Positions 1-6,808 of a stretch of 8,074 nt of DNA are shown one piece after another (the first letter of the stretch is position 1; every line of letters starts with the position of its first letter). The notes under the pieces are model-generated. The model saw only the letters and a list, made by a program, of their open reading frames with translations. It did no database searches and was not told where the DNA came from. Source of the DNA: Acidobacteriota bacterium (GTDB taxonomy: Bacteria; Acidobacteriota; Terriglobia; UBA7540); assembly GCA_021789565.1 (NCBI GenBank), contig JAJYJL010000305.1, positions 1-8,074 of the forward strand, in the 5' to 3' direction. Both the position numbers and the translations under genes were made by a program.

Positions 1-110
1 GGCATGTGAACCCGTGGGATTATCCGGTCAAAGTCCACACCTACCAGGAGTGGGAAGCAGAGTTTCACGACAAGATCAAAGCGGCAGGACTGCCGCTGGA
101 GCGGGAGTAG
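1..110 (+). CDS. dsrM: DsrM, C-terminal end (cut by window edge)
   Basis: Only the last 35 codons are present, read from position 3 to a TAG at 108-110. The peptide starts HVNPWDYPVKVHTY and ends in a charged GLPLERE tail. From memory this matches the conserved cytoplasmic C-terminus of DsrM (a histidine-valine-asparagine-proline-tryptophan stretch followed by an acidic EEYE-type helix), the NarI-like b-type cytochrome of the DsrMKJOP complex. The position directly before dsrK agrees, since dsrM-dsrK-dsrJ-dsrO-dsrP is the usual order. The membrane part with the haem ligands lies outside the window, so its integrity cannot be judged. This tail is absent from the second DsrM-like protein at 4165-5106, so the two are different subfamilies. 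Confidence 0.8.
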   Translation, partial: HVNPWDYPVKVHTYQEWEAEFHDKIKAAGLPLERE

Positions 111-113
111 AAA

Positions 114-1733
114 ATGGCTGAAGCTCCTCCAAAACCGGAAGAAATTGTCCAGATCAGCTACGATCCTCCTCCAGGTGACTGGCGTGACGCGCGTGTTGAG
201 TACCGCAAGGGGACGTTTTGTTACAGTGCCGCCGCAAAGAACCTGCGCTACCTGGACATGCCGAACCCAAGGGACTGGCAGCCTTTCGAAGAGGATTGGA
301 AGCTTCCTCCAAACTGGCGGGAGATCATTCTCCAGGGCATGAAGGAGCGTCTTCAGAGATTCCGTTCCTTTCGCCTCTTTATGGACATCTGCGTCCGTTG
401 TGGAGCCTGCGCGGACAAGTGCCACTTCTTCCTGGGCTCGGCCGATCCCAAGAACATGCCCGTCCTGCGCGCTGAACTGATCCGTTCGGTTTACCGACGC
501 TACTTCACCATCTCAGGGCGCATATTCCGTGGTTTGGCCGGCGGCAGGAATCTGACCGAAGACCTGCTCAAGGAGTGGTTCTATTACTTCTACCAATGCA
601 CAGAGTGCCGGCGCTGCTCGGTTTTCTGCCCGTTCGGAATTGATACGGCGGAAATCACCATGATCGTACGCGAACTTTTGAACCTGGTTGGTGTGAACAC
701 CAACTGGGTCCTGGAGCCGGCCGCAAACTGCTTCAGAACGGGAAACCATCTCGGAATCCAGCCTCATGGCTTCAAGGACAGCATCGACTTCGCTGTTGAC
801 GAACTGGAAGAAATCACAGGCATCCGCGTGGATGCGCCCATCAACCGCAAAAGAGCGGAGATTCTGTTCGTCGTTCCCTCCGCTGATTACTTTGCGAGTC
901 CGCACTACTACACGCTGCTGGGATACCTGATGCTCTTTCACGAGATCGGGCTTGATTACACCTTCAGCACCTACGCCTCGGAGGGAGGGAATTTCGGTCT
1001 CTTCAGTTCACACGAGATGATGAAGCGGTTGAACGCCAAGATTTACGCGGAGGCCAGGCGCCTGGGCGTGAAATGGATTCTGGGTGGGGAATGTGGACAC
1101 ATGTGGCGCGTGATTCACCAGTACATGAACACGCTGAACGGTCCGGCGGATTTTCTCGAGGAACCGGTGTCCCCGATCACGGGAACGCCCTTTGAGAATG
1201 CTCGCGCTACTCGGATGGTCCACATTTGCGAGTTCACTTCCGACCTGATCCACAACAATAGGATAAACCTTGATCCCAGCCGCAACGATCACTGGAAGGT
1301 TACCTTCCACGATTCCTGCAACACGGCTCGCGGGATGGGTCTTCTGGAAGAGCCTCGGTACATCCTGCGGAACGTCATCAACCATTTTTATGAAATGCCT
1401 GAAAACACCATCCGCGAGCAGACTTTCTGCTGCGGCAGCGGTGCGGGCCTGGGAACGGACGAAAACATTGAGATGCGATTGCGTGGCGGCCTGCCGAGGG
1501 CTAACGCCGTCAAGTACGTCCGTGACAGGTACGGAGTGAACCTGCTCACCTGCATCTGCGCCATTGACAAGGCCACTCTGCCGACAGCGCTTGAGTATTG
1601 GACACCTGGTGTCGAAGTGGGAGGGGTCCACGAACTTGTGGGCAATGCTCTGGTGATGAAAGGCGAAGTCGAGAGGACTACTGACCTACGGGGTGAGCCC
1701 CTTCATCAGAAGGAGGCAGCCATCCATGCGTGA
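114..1733 (+). CDS. dsrK: DsrK, first copy: HdrD-like iron-sulfur subunit of DsrMKJOP
   Basis: This 539-residue protein is the predicted cytoplasmic catalytic subunit of DsrMKJOP, passing electrons between the DsrM haems and the thiol or trisulfide form of DsrC. Two ferredoxin-type [4Fe-4S] motifs are visible: C93-x2-C96-x2-C99-x3-C103 and C162-x2-C165-x2-C168-x3-C172-P. The second half is the HdrD/CCG part, with a degenerate first site (GGECGH, 324-329) and a second site formed by HDSC402, C439-C440-G and C480-x-C482-A-I-D485. The last position, often Cys in CCG domains (CxxC), is Asp here. I recall the CAID form from purple sulfur bacterial DsrK, so it is probably a clade feature and not damage. 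The tail TTDLRGEPL is also DsrK-like. The ATG lies 3 bases after the dsrM stop, with GGGAG at 103-107 as ribosome binding site. The 3' end overlaps dsrJ by 8 bases. Confidence 0.93.
   Translation: MAEAPPKPEEIVQISYDPPPGDWRDARVEYRKGTFCYSAAAKNLRYLDMPNPRDWQPFEEDWKLPPNWREIILQGMKERLQRFRSFRLFMDICVRCGACADKCHFFLGSADPKNMPVLRAELIRSVYRRYFTISGRIFRGLAGGRNLTEDLLKEWFYYFYQCTECRRCSVFCPFGIDTAEITMIVRELLNLVGVNTNWVLEPAANCFRTGNHLGIQPHGFKDSIDFAVDELEEITGIRVDAPINRKRAEILFVVPSADYFASPHYYTLLGYLMLFHEIGLDYTFSTYASEGGNFGLFSSHEMMKRLNAKIYAEARRLGVKWILGGECGHMWRVIHQYMNTLNGPADFLEEPVSPITGTPFENARATRMVHICEFTSDLIHNNRINLDPSRNDHWKVTFHDSCNTARGMGLLEEPRYILRNVINHFYEMPENTIREQTFCCGSGAGLGTDENIEMRLRGGLPRANAVKYVRDRYGVNLLTCICAIDKATLPTALEYWTPGVEVGGVHELVGNALVMKGEVERTTDLRGEPLHQKEAAIHA
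1710..1716 (+). promoter_or_regulatory. Ribosome binding site of dsrJ
   Basis: AAGGAGG sits inside the 3' end of dsrK, 9 bases before the ATG at 1726. It is a near-perfect Shine-Dalgarno sequence and decides the dsrJ start against the in-frame GTG at 1693, which would add 11 polar residues in front of the membrane anchor. Confidence 0.75.
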
Positions 1734-2121
1734 CAGGGTGTGGATCATTGCGAGTCTCTTTCTGTTTCTCGTGTTGGTCACCTATCCCGTGTGGCATGAC
1801 CTGGCCGTTCACACGACGTCAAAGCCGCTGCAACTTGTGCTGCCCGCGAACGAGAAGCAATGTGTAGCGCCCATTAGCTATATGCGCACTTCGCATATGA
1901 AATTGCTGCTGGATTGGCGCGAGAGTGTTGTACGAGAGGACAAACAGAAATATGTGGCCTTCGACGGAAAGGTCTATGACATGAGCCTTACAGGAACTTG
2001 CCTCAAGTGCCACGAACGGCAGCAGTTTTGTGTGCGATGTCATGACTATGTCGGAGTGCGGACTCCCTATTGCTGGGATTGCCACCTGGACCCCGCGCAA
2101 ATCAAGAGGAGCGCCGGATGA
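1726..2121 (+). CDS. dsrJ: DsrJ, membrane-anchored periplasmic triheme cytochrome c
   Basis: The 131-residue product has one N-terminal hydrophobic segment (about residues 5-23), which in the characterised purple sulfur bacterial DsrJ acts as an uncleaved anchor. Three haem c sites follow close together near the C-terminus: C92-LK-CH96, C102-VR-CH106 and C116-WD-CH120. Upstream is the conserved block C46-V-A-P with M53-R-T-S-H57-M58. Cys46 lies at the position, and by my count even has the number, of the cysteine reported as a distal haem ligand in Allochromatium vinosum DsrJ, giving the unusual His/Cys haem. M53, H57 and M58 are candidates for the other distal ligands. DsrJ is proposed to link the complex to periplasmic electron carriers or sulfur chemistry. 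The start overlaps dsrK by 8 bases and the stop overlaps the dsrO start as ATGA. Confidence 0.92.
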   Translation: MRDRVWIIASLFLFLVLVTYPVWHDLAVHTTSKPLQLVLPANEKQCVAPISYMRTSHMKLLLDWRESVVREDKQKYVAFDGKVYDMSLTGTCLKCHERQQFCVRCHDYVGVRTPYCWDCHLDPAQIKRSAG

Positions 2122-2894
2122 AGATCACACGAAAGGAATTTCTGAAGGTTTCGGGGGCGTGCCTCGTCGCACTTTCAGGGAGCAAGACGCTGGCCCTTCT
2201 CGACAATCTAGGGACAAGCCAGGCTTCATCGCCCACTGCGCGCGAGGTTCGCAAGCAATTGGGAATGATCGTGGACACGAGGAAATGCGCCAGGGAGCAG
2301 GGTTGCACGAAGTGTATCGAGGCATGCAATAAGGCACACAACATTCCTTCTTTCCGGGACCCTAACCACCAGATCAAGTGGATCTGGGAAAAGCCTTTTG
2401 AGGACATCTTTTCGTCGTATGAAACGCAGTATCTCGAAACTTCACTTAAGGACGAACCGACACCCGTCTTGTGCAACCACTGTGACAATCCTCCATGTGT
2501 GAGAGTGTGCCCGACTGGCGCAACCTGGAAGCGGGAAGAGGACGGTATCGTCATGATGGACTGGCACCGCTGCATTGGCTGCCGGTATTGCATGGCAGCC
2601 TGCCCTTACGGGGCGCGAAGCTTCAACTGGGTTGATCCCCGGTCGCATATAGAGACGCTCAATCCAGATTTCCCAACCCGCACAAGCGGCGTAGTGGAAA
2701 AGTGCACCTTCTGTTCGGAACGACTGGCCAAGGGCCAGTTGCCGGCGTGCGTGGCAGCCTGCCCTGAGAAGGCATTGGTGTTCGGCGATGTGAAAGATCC
2801 CAAGTCTGAGATCAGGCAGATGCTCGCGAAGAGTTATACGTTGCGACGACGTCCTGACCTGGGAACCGGGCCGAATGTTTATTACCTCATTTGA
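2118..2894 (+). CDS. dsrO: DsrO, periplasmic four-cluster ferredoxin-like subunit
   Basis: The 258-residue protein has 16 cysteines in four ferredoxin motifs: C57/63/66/70, C119/122/127/131, C152/155/158/162 and C196/199/211/215. This is the NrfC/PsrB-like pattern for four [4Fe-4S] clusters. DsrO should sit on the periplasmic face and carry electrons between DsrJ and the membrane subunit DsrP. The N-terminus TRKEFLK (4-10) followed by a modest hydrophobic stretch to about residue 28 looks like a Tat signal, as expected for a protein that folds with its clusters before export, but the twin arginine is Arg5-Lys6. The ATG at 2118 overlaps the dsrJ stop as ATGA. The upstream in-frame TTG at 2070 would place extra sequence before the signal peptide and is unlikely. 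Identity rests on cysteine pattern and gene order. Confidence 0.92.
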   Translation: MKITRKEFLKVSGACLVALSGSKTLALLDNLGTSQASSPTAREVRKQLGMIVDTRKCAREQGCTKCIEACNKAHNIPSFRDPNHQIKWIWEKPFEDIFSSYETQYLETSLKDEPTPVLCNHCDNPPCVRVCPTGATWKREEDGIVMMDWHRCIGCRYCMAACPYGARSFNWVDPRSHIETLNPDFPTRTSGVVEKCTFCSERLAKGQLPACVAACPEKALVFGDVKDPKSEIRQMLAKSYTLRRRPDLGTGPNVYYLI

Positions 2895-2898
2895 GGTG
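2893..2898 (+). promoter_or_regulatory. Ribosome binding site of dsrP
   Basis: GAGGTG overlaps the dsrO stop codon and lies 6 bases before the ATG at 2905. It favours 2905 over the in-frame ATG at 2875, which has no such site and would overlap dsrO by 20 bases. ATG 2911 is an alternative with longer spacing. Confidence 0.55.
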
Positions 2899-2904
2899 TT
2901 GCTG

Positions 2905-4149
2905 ATGTTTATGATCGAAAAGGCATTGGCGGGCAGTCGCAGATACTGGATGTGGGTCGGTGCGCTGCTCGCAGTGATCGCGGTTGCCTTTTGTTTTTAT
3001 CTTCACCAGCTCAACTACGGCTTGGGGCTGACTGGCATGAGCCGGGACGTCTCCTGGGGGCTCTATATCGGCCAGTTCACTTTCATGGTGGGTGTTGCCG
3101 CGTCTGCCGTCATGGTGGTACTGCCTTACTATCTTCACAACCACAAAGAATTCGCCCGCATGACCATCCTCGGCGAGTTTCTGGCCGTTGCTTCCGTCAC
3201 GATGTGCATGCTCTTCATTATGGTCGATATGGGCAAACCGATGCGGGTATTCAACGTCTTCCTTTACCCGCAGTTCCACTCAGTCATGTTCTGGGACATG
3301 ATCTCACTCTCGGGGTACCTCGTTCTCAATATCACCATCACGCTAGCAACCTTGCATGCCGAACAACAGGACGTCCACCCGCCGCGCTGGGTCAGGCCCG
3401 TCATCCTCCTCTCAGTTCCCTGGGCCATCAGCATCCACACGGTGACTGCCTTCCTTTATTGCGGCATTCCAGGCCGGACACTTTGGCGCACGGCCATTCT
3501 GGCGCCTCGCTTTTTGGCCTCGGCGTTTGCTTCGGGGCCAGCGCTGCTCATCCTGCTTTGTCTCTTGATCCGCGAGCTTACATCCTATGACGTGGGCAGG
3601 AAGGCCATCAATAGTCTGGCAGTGATTATGACCTACGCGATGGTTATAAATGTATTCCTGCTGCTCATGGAACTTTTTACCGCGTTCTATAGTCAGGTCC
3701 CAGAACTGACCGAACATTTCAAGTCCATGTACCTCGGGTCAGTGGGCCCAAATTCGCTGCTTCCGTGGGGGCAGCTTTCAGTTCTTCTCATGATTGCCGC
3801 CTTGATACCTCTCTTGGTCCCAACCCTGAGACACAACGAAACAATTCTCGGGTTCACATGCGGAGCCGTGTTTTCAGGGCTCTGTATAGATAAGGGCGTC
3901 TGCCTGATCGTTTGCGGGTTCATGCCTTCACCCCTCGGTACCATGACCCGTTACGTTCCAACGGTGCCGGAAATGACCATAACACTGGGTGTGTGGGCGG
4001 TGGGCGCGTTGATGGTCACTGTGTTTTACAAGATTGCGCTGTCAGTGGAAATCGCTAGAGAGGCCTCTTCCGTTCCGGCTTACAAATTCGCCGTGACGGC
4101 AGGTGTAACCGGTTTGCAGGCGCGTGTCGGCGGCGATCAATCAGCATGA
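2905..4149 (+). CDS. dsrP: DsrP, NrfD/PsrC-family integral membrane quinone-interacting subunit
   Basis: The 414-residue protein is strongly hydrophobic, with about ten predicted membrane segments (roughly 16-35, 52-78, 90-108, 128-151, 164-186, 200-222, 234-263, 286-307, 313-338 and 357-380), the usual layout and length of DsrP. Family-like blocks include SRDVSWGLYI (46-55), FWDM (129-132), SIHTVTAFLY (176-185), FLASAFA (203-209), ELFTAFYS (256-263) and the late IDKG (328-331). NrfD-type proteins exchange electrons between the quinone pool and a partner ferredoxin, here DsrO encoded just upstream. The start at 2905 is chosen for its Shine-Dalgarno; the product then begins MFMIEKALAGSRRYW, close to the N-terminus I remember for this family. 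It ends 15 bases before the next gene. No truncation or frameshift is visible. Confidence 0.92.
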   Translation: MFMIEKALAGSRRYWMWVGALLAVIAVAFCFYLHQLNYGLGLTGMSRDVSWGLYIGQFTFMVGVAASAVMVVLPYYLHNHKEFARMTILGEFLAVASVTMCMLFIMVDMGKPMRVFNVFLYPQFHSVMFWDMISLSGYLVLNITITLATLHAEQQDVHPPRWVRPVILLSVPWAISIHTVTAFLYCGIPGRTLWRTAILAPRFLASAFASGPALLILLCLLIRELTSYDVGRKAINSLAVIMTYAMVINVFLLLMELFTAFYSQVPELTEHFKSMYLGSVGPNSLLPWGQLSVLLMIAALIPLLVPTLRHNETILGFTCGAVFSGLCIDKGVCLIVCGFMPSPLGTMTRYVPTVPEMTITLGVWAVGALMVTVFYKIALSVEIAREASSVPAYKFAVTAGVTGLQARVGGDQSA

Positions 4150-4154
4150 AGGAG
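4149..4154 (+). promoter_or_regulatory. Ribosome binding site of the second dsrM-type gene
   Basis: AAGGAG begins on the last base of the dsrP stop codon and lies 10 bases before the ATG at 4165. It fixes the start at 4165, which is the frame giving the NarI-like protein, and not the out-of-frame ATG at 4146. Confidence 0.6.
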
Positions 4155-4164
4155 TTACTCAGCC

Positions 4165-5106
4165 ATGCCAAGCACGATCATTATTTACGCGATAACTTAC
4201 ACTGGCGTGCTGGCTTTCATTGTCGCCAGCGTCGTCCGGGCGGTGGGGTATGCCAGGCTGCCACTGCACCTGCGTTGGGAACTCTATCCCGTCCCGCACG
4301 AAGAGAAAGAGAGAGCAAAACACGGAGGGTCCTATTACGAGCAGAAGGACTGGTGGACCAAGCCTGTACACGTCAATCTCACGGGCGAACTGAGGTCCAT
4401 GCTTGTGGAGATTTTTCTTCTGAAGGGCCTGTGGGATTTCAGGAGAAAGATGTGGTACCGTTCCTATCCATTCCACCTCGGCTTGTACATGCTTATCGGC
4501 GCCGCCGCGCTTCTTTTCTCGAGCGCATTTTTAGGGTTTGTGGCGCCCGGCGTATGGGCAACTGGAACCGGGACTGTTCTGTATAACGCGTACGCCGCCC
4601 TCGGCTCGACTGGCGCCGTTCTGACCCTTGGGGGCGCGGTGGGTCTGCTGATCGAGCGCCTCACGGATGAAGACCTCACACCCTATACGACGGCGGGGGA
4701 CATCTTCAACCTGGCCTTTTTCATTGTCACGATTGGCCTCCTCCTCTCTGGTTATTTGCTGCGTCCCGCGAATTCGTTGGGCGCGTTTGCCCTTGCGCAC
4801 GGCACTCTCACCTTCGACCCCGAGCTACAAATTCCGTTTCCCCTCGCAACCGGGCTGGTGCTCGGCGCTTTGCTAATAGCGTACATACCCTTAACGCACA
4901 TGGCGCACTTCATTGCGAAGTATTTTACGTATCACTCCGTACGCTGGAGTGATAAGCCCAATTGGAAGGATAGCAAGCTGGAAGCAAAGCTGGCCGAATG
5001 TTTGGCCTACCGGCCAACCTGGACTGCTCCACACGTTGCCGGGGACGGCGTCAAGACGTGGGCAGAGATTGCTACCACCAATCCAGCACAAGGCGGTAGA
5101 AAATGA
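4165..5106 (+). CDS. dsrM: Second DsrM-type protein: NarI-like b-type cytochrome (DsrM paralog, TmcC-like)
   Basis: This 313-residue protein has about five membrane segments (roughly 7-29, 100-122, 145-165, 178-200 and 226-250), the fold of nitrate reductase gamma subunits and of DsrM. It should pass electrons between quinone and the iron-sulfur protein encoded next. Candidate haem b ligands are H104 in YPFHLGLY on the second segment and H245 and H248 in THMAH at the end of the fifth. I see only one histidine in the second segment, where diheme NarI-type proteins have two, so one b haem is possible. The cytoplasmic C-terminus (YFTYHSVRWSDKPN, then a charged tail with TWTAPH and KTWAEIAT) lacks the DsrM tail seen at the window start and resembles, from memory, TmcC or paralogous DsrM proteins of sulfate reducers. 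It overlaps the next gene as ATGA. Confidence 0.83.
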   Translation: MPSTIIIYAITYTGVLAFIVASVVRAVGYARLPLHLRWELYPVPHEEKERAKHGGSYYEQKDWWTKPVHVNLTGELRSMLVEIFLLKGLWDFRRKMWYRSYPFHLGLYMLIGAAALLFSSAFLGFVAPGVWATGTGTVLYNAYAALGSTGAVLTLGGAVGLLIERLTDEDLTPYTTAGDIFNLAFFIVTIGLLLSGYLLRPANSLGAFALAHGTLTFDPELQIPFPLATGLVLGALLIAYIPLTHMAHFIAKYFTYHSVRWSDKPNWKDSKLEAKLAECLAYRPTWTAPHVAGDGVKTWAEIATTNPAQGGRK

Positions 5107-6710
5107 AAGATAAGATCAAGCTTTCGGACATGTCCAGGCAGGCACACGAGGCCCTGTCTCACCTCGAGACCGAAGACTTGATGCTTCTGCCCCCTCCCTT
5201 TGACCACCCCGCAAATGACTGCGAATGGACGCCGCTTTCTGACCAGGTTCTCGAAAAGTATGAGTGCTTCCTGGATGACACCTGCGCCGTCAGTCTTCCT
5301 CAGCCAAAGACCAAAGAGGAGGCGGAAGCGCTTGTAAGGAAATTCCTGTCAGGCCTGGAGAAACTCTTCACGCGAGAGGATAACTGGACGTTCCTTCAGC
5401 CGCTCCTGCTGACAATGGAACACTGCGCCAAATGTCAGACCTGTTCGGAAGCGTGCCACATATTTGAGGCCAGCGGCAGAAACGAACTCTACCGGCCGAC
5501 ATTTCGTACCGAGATCGTTCGCCGTCTTTACTTCAAATACGTTAAACACGGTGGCCTGTTTTCGGCCTGGCAGCACGGCGACATCAAGCTGAACTGGCCG
5601 CTGGTGGCCAGACTGATCGAGCTTTCATACCGCTGCAACCTTTGCCGGCGATGCGCCCAGGCCTGTCCAATCGGAGCAGACAATGGCCTGGTCGCTCACG
5701 AGCTGCGCAAGCTCTTCAGCCAGGAAATGGGCATCGCCCCGAAAGAACTTCACGACAACGGGTCAATGCTGCAGCTTAAGGTTGGCTCCTCCACCGGCAT
5801 GAACGCGGCGGCGGTGAAGGACAACATCGAGTTTATTGATGAGGACACCAGTGAACGGTCCGGCATCGAAGTGAAAACTCCGTGGGACGTGGAAGGGGCC
5901 GATGTTTTGCTGATTCACAACGCCGGCGAAATCGTGGCATGGCCCGAGAATCCCGGGGCCTTCGCTCTGATCCTGCAGGCCGCCGGTATTTCTTGGACCC
6001 TGTCAACAGACCTGGCGGGCTACGACTCCATTAACTACGGAGTCTGGTATGACGACGCCCAGTTTGCACGGGTGGCCATCAAACACGCGGAAGCCGCCCG
6101 AAAACTCAAAGTCAAGAAGATCGTCCTCGGTGAATGCGGCCATGCCCACAAGGCCCTGACCGTAATTGCGGACCGCGTGCTCACAGGAGATCTGAACATT
6201 CCGCGCGAAAGCTCCATGACGTTGCTGCACGACATTGTTATGAGCGGGAGGATCAAGTTCGACCCTTCCCGCAACGATTTTCCTGTGACACTCCATGATC
6301 CCTGCAACCTGGTGCGGTTGATGGGCGTCGTGGAGCCCCAGCGTGAAATCGTCCGCAAGCTGTGCCCGAAGTTCAGGGAAATGGAGCCACATGGCGTGGA
6401 CAACTACTGCTGTGGCGGAGGCAGTGGATTTGCCATCATGAGCGGTAACAATTTCTCGGACTGGCGTTTCAAGGTTGCCGGCCGCAAGAAAATTGCGCAG
6501 ATCCTGGACGCATTTGGAGATTGCCTCGACCCCTCAATTCCGAAGTATGTTTGTGCCCCTTGCAGTAACTGCAAAGGGCAGTTCCGGGACATGTTTGCCT
6601 ATTACGACCTCTGGCAGAAGCACCAGATCCTGTACGGAGGTCTGGTTGAGTTGATCGTCAACGCGATGGTGGACGTGAAACCGGGATTTCTCCAGTGGGA
6701 GTGGCGTTGA
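5103..6710 (+). CDS. dsrK: Second DsrK-type protein: HdrD-like iron-sulfur oxidoreductase (DsrK paralog)
   Basis: The 535-residue protein has the architecture of DsrK: [4Fe-4S] motifs C108-x2-C111-x2-C114-x3-C118 and C178-x2-C181-x2-C184-x3-C188-P, then an HdrD/CCG half. The first CCG site is degenerate (GECGH, 343-347). The second keeps a full cysteine set: HDPC401, C436-C437-GGG and C484-x2-C487-x2-C490-KGQF. That is the pattern expected for an HdrB-like noncubane cluster, unlike the CAID form in the first DsrK. The shared FDPSRND / LDPSRND block before the HD-C motif shows the two are homologous, but the N-terminal 100 residues differ greatly. Its partner is the NarI-like protein upstream, joined by a 4-base overlap. 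AGGCGG at 5091-5096 is a modest ribosome binding site. The role is inferred: quinone-linked thiol/disulfide chemistry, perhaps with DsrC or a related carrier. Confidence 0.85.
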   Translation: MKDKIKLSDMSRQAHEALSHLETEDLMLLPPPFDHPANDCEWTPLSDQVLEKYECFLDDTCAVSLPQPKTKEEAEALVRKFLSGLEKLFTREDNWTFLQPLLLTMEHCAKCQTCSEACHIFEASGRNELYRPTFRTEIVRRLYFKYVKHGGLFSAWQHGDIKLNWPLVARLIELSYRCNLCRRCAQACPIGADNGLVAHELRKLFSQEMGIAPKELHDNGSMLQLKVGSSTGMNAAAVKDNIEFIDEDTSERSGIEVKTPWDVEGADVLLIHNAGEIVAWPENPGAFALILQAAGISWTLSTDLAGYDSINYGVWYDDAQFARVAIKHAEAARKLKVKKIVLGECGHAHKALTVIADRVLTGDLNIPRESSMTLLHDIVMSGRIKFDPSRNDFPVTLHDPCNLVRLMGVVEPQREIVRKLCPKFREMEPHGVDNYCCGGGSGFAIMSGNNFSDWRFKVAGRKKIAQILDAFGDCLDPSIPKYVCAPCSNCKGQFRDMFAYYDLWQKHQILYGGLVELIVNAMVDVKPGFLQWEWR

Positions 6711-6808
6711 TGAGTGACTGCATTTGCGGGCTGGAGATATTTGACCTTTGCTGGAAATGTTGCTGGGTCGCCCGCCACAGCAAACGAGGCACATTGGCGC
6801 GCCTTTGA
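6710..6808 (+). CDS. Possible 32-residue cysteine-rich small protein
   Basis: A short ORF begins with an ATG at 6710 that shares its A with the stop of the second dsrK (TGATG), the usual form of a translationally coupled pair. GGGAG at 6697-6701 lies 8 bases upstream and could be its ribosome binding site. The product has five cysteines in 32 residues, C4-I-C6 and C14-x2-C17-C18, with tryptophans at 15 and 19 and a basic C-terminal third ending in GTLARL. The pattern could bind metal, but I recognise no family. It occupies most of the 134-base gap before sat. An ATG-started frame of this length is not rare by chance, so it may be non-coding leader sequence. Confidence 0.3.
   Translation: MSDCICGLEIFDLCWKCCWVARHSKRGTLARL

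Noticed and set aside
1008..1631. Open frame on the - strand (207 codons) opposite the first dsrK
   Set aside because: It mirrors the CCG half of DsrK, shows no protein family features and has no ribosome binding site in a gap.
1693..1725. N-terminal extension of dsrJ from GTG 1693
   Set aside because: The Shine-Dalgarno at 1710-1716 lies inside it and points to ATG 1726, which places the membrane anchor at the N-terminus.
2070..2117. N-terminal extension of dsrO from TTG 2070
   Set aside because: It overlaps the last dsrJ haem site, has no ribosome binding site and would bury the Tat-like signal. The ATGA start at 2118 fits better.
2157..2165. Cys15 of DsrO as a lipoprotein attachment site
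   Set aside because: The preceding residues (SGA) lack the Leu/Val/Ile required at position -3 of a lipobox, and the segment fits a Tat-type signal.
2875..2904. N-terminal extension of dsrP from ATG 2875
   Set aside because: The Shine-Dalgarno GAGGTG at 2893-2898 lies within it and serves ATG 2905.
4146..4586. ATG overlapping the dsrP stop (ATGA) opening a 146-codon frame
   Set aside because: The junction imitates a coupled start, but the frame gives a basic, low-complexity product, whereas the frame from 4165 gives a membrane protein of a known family with its own Shine-Dalgarno.
6726..6775. Inverted repeat GCGGGC / GCCCGC as a terminator after the second dsrK
   Set aside because: The stem is only 6 bases with a 38-base loop and no T-run follows. 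It is more likely chance.
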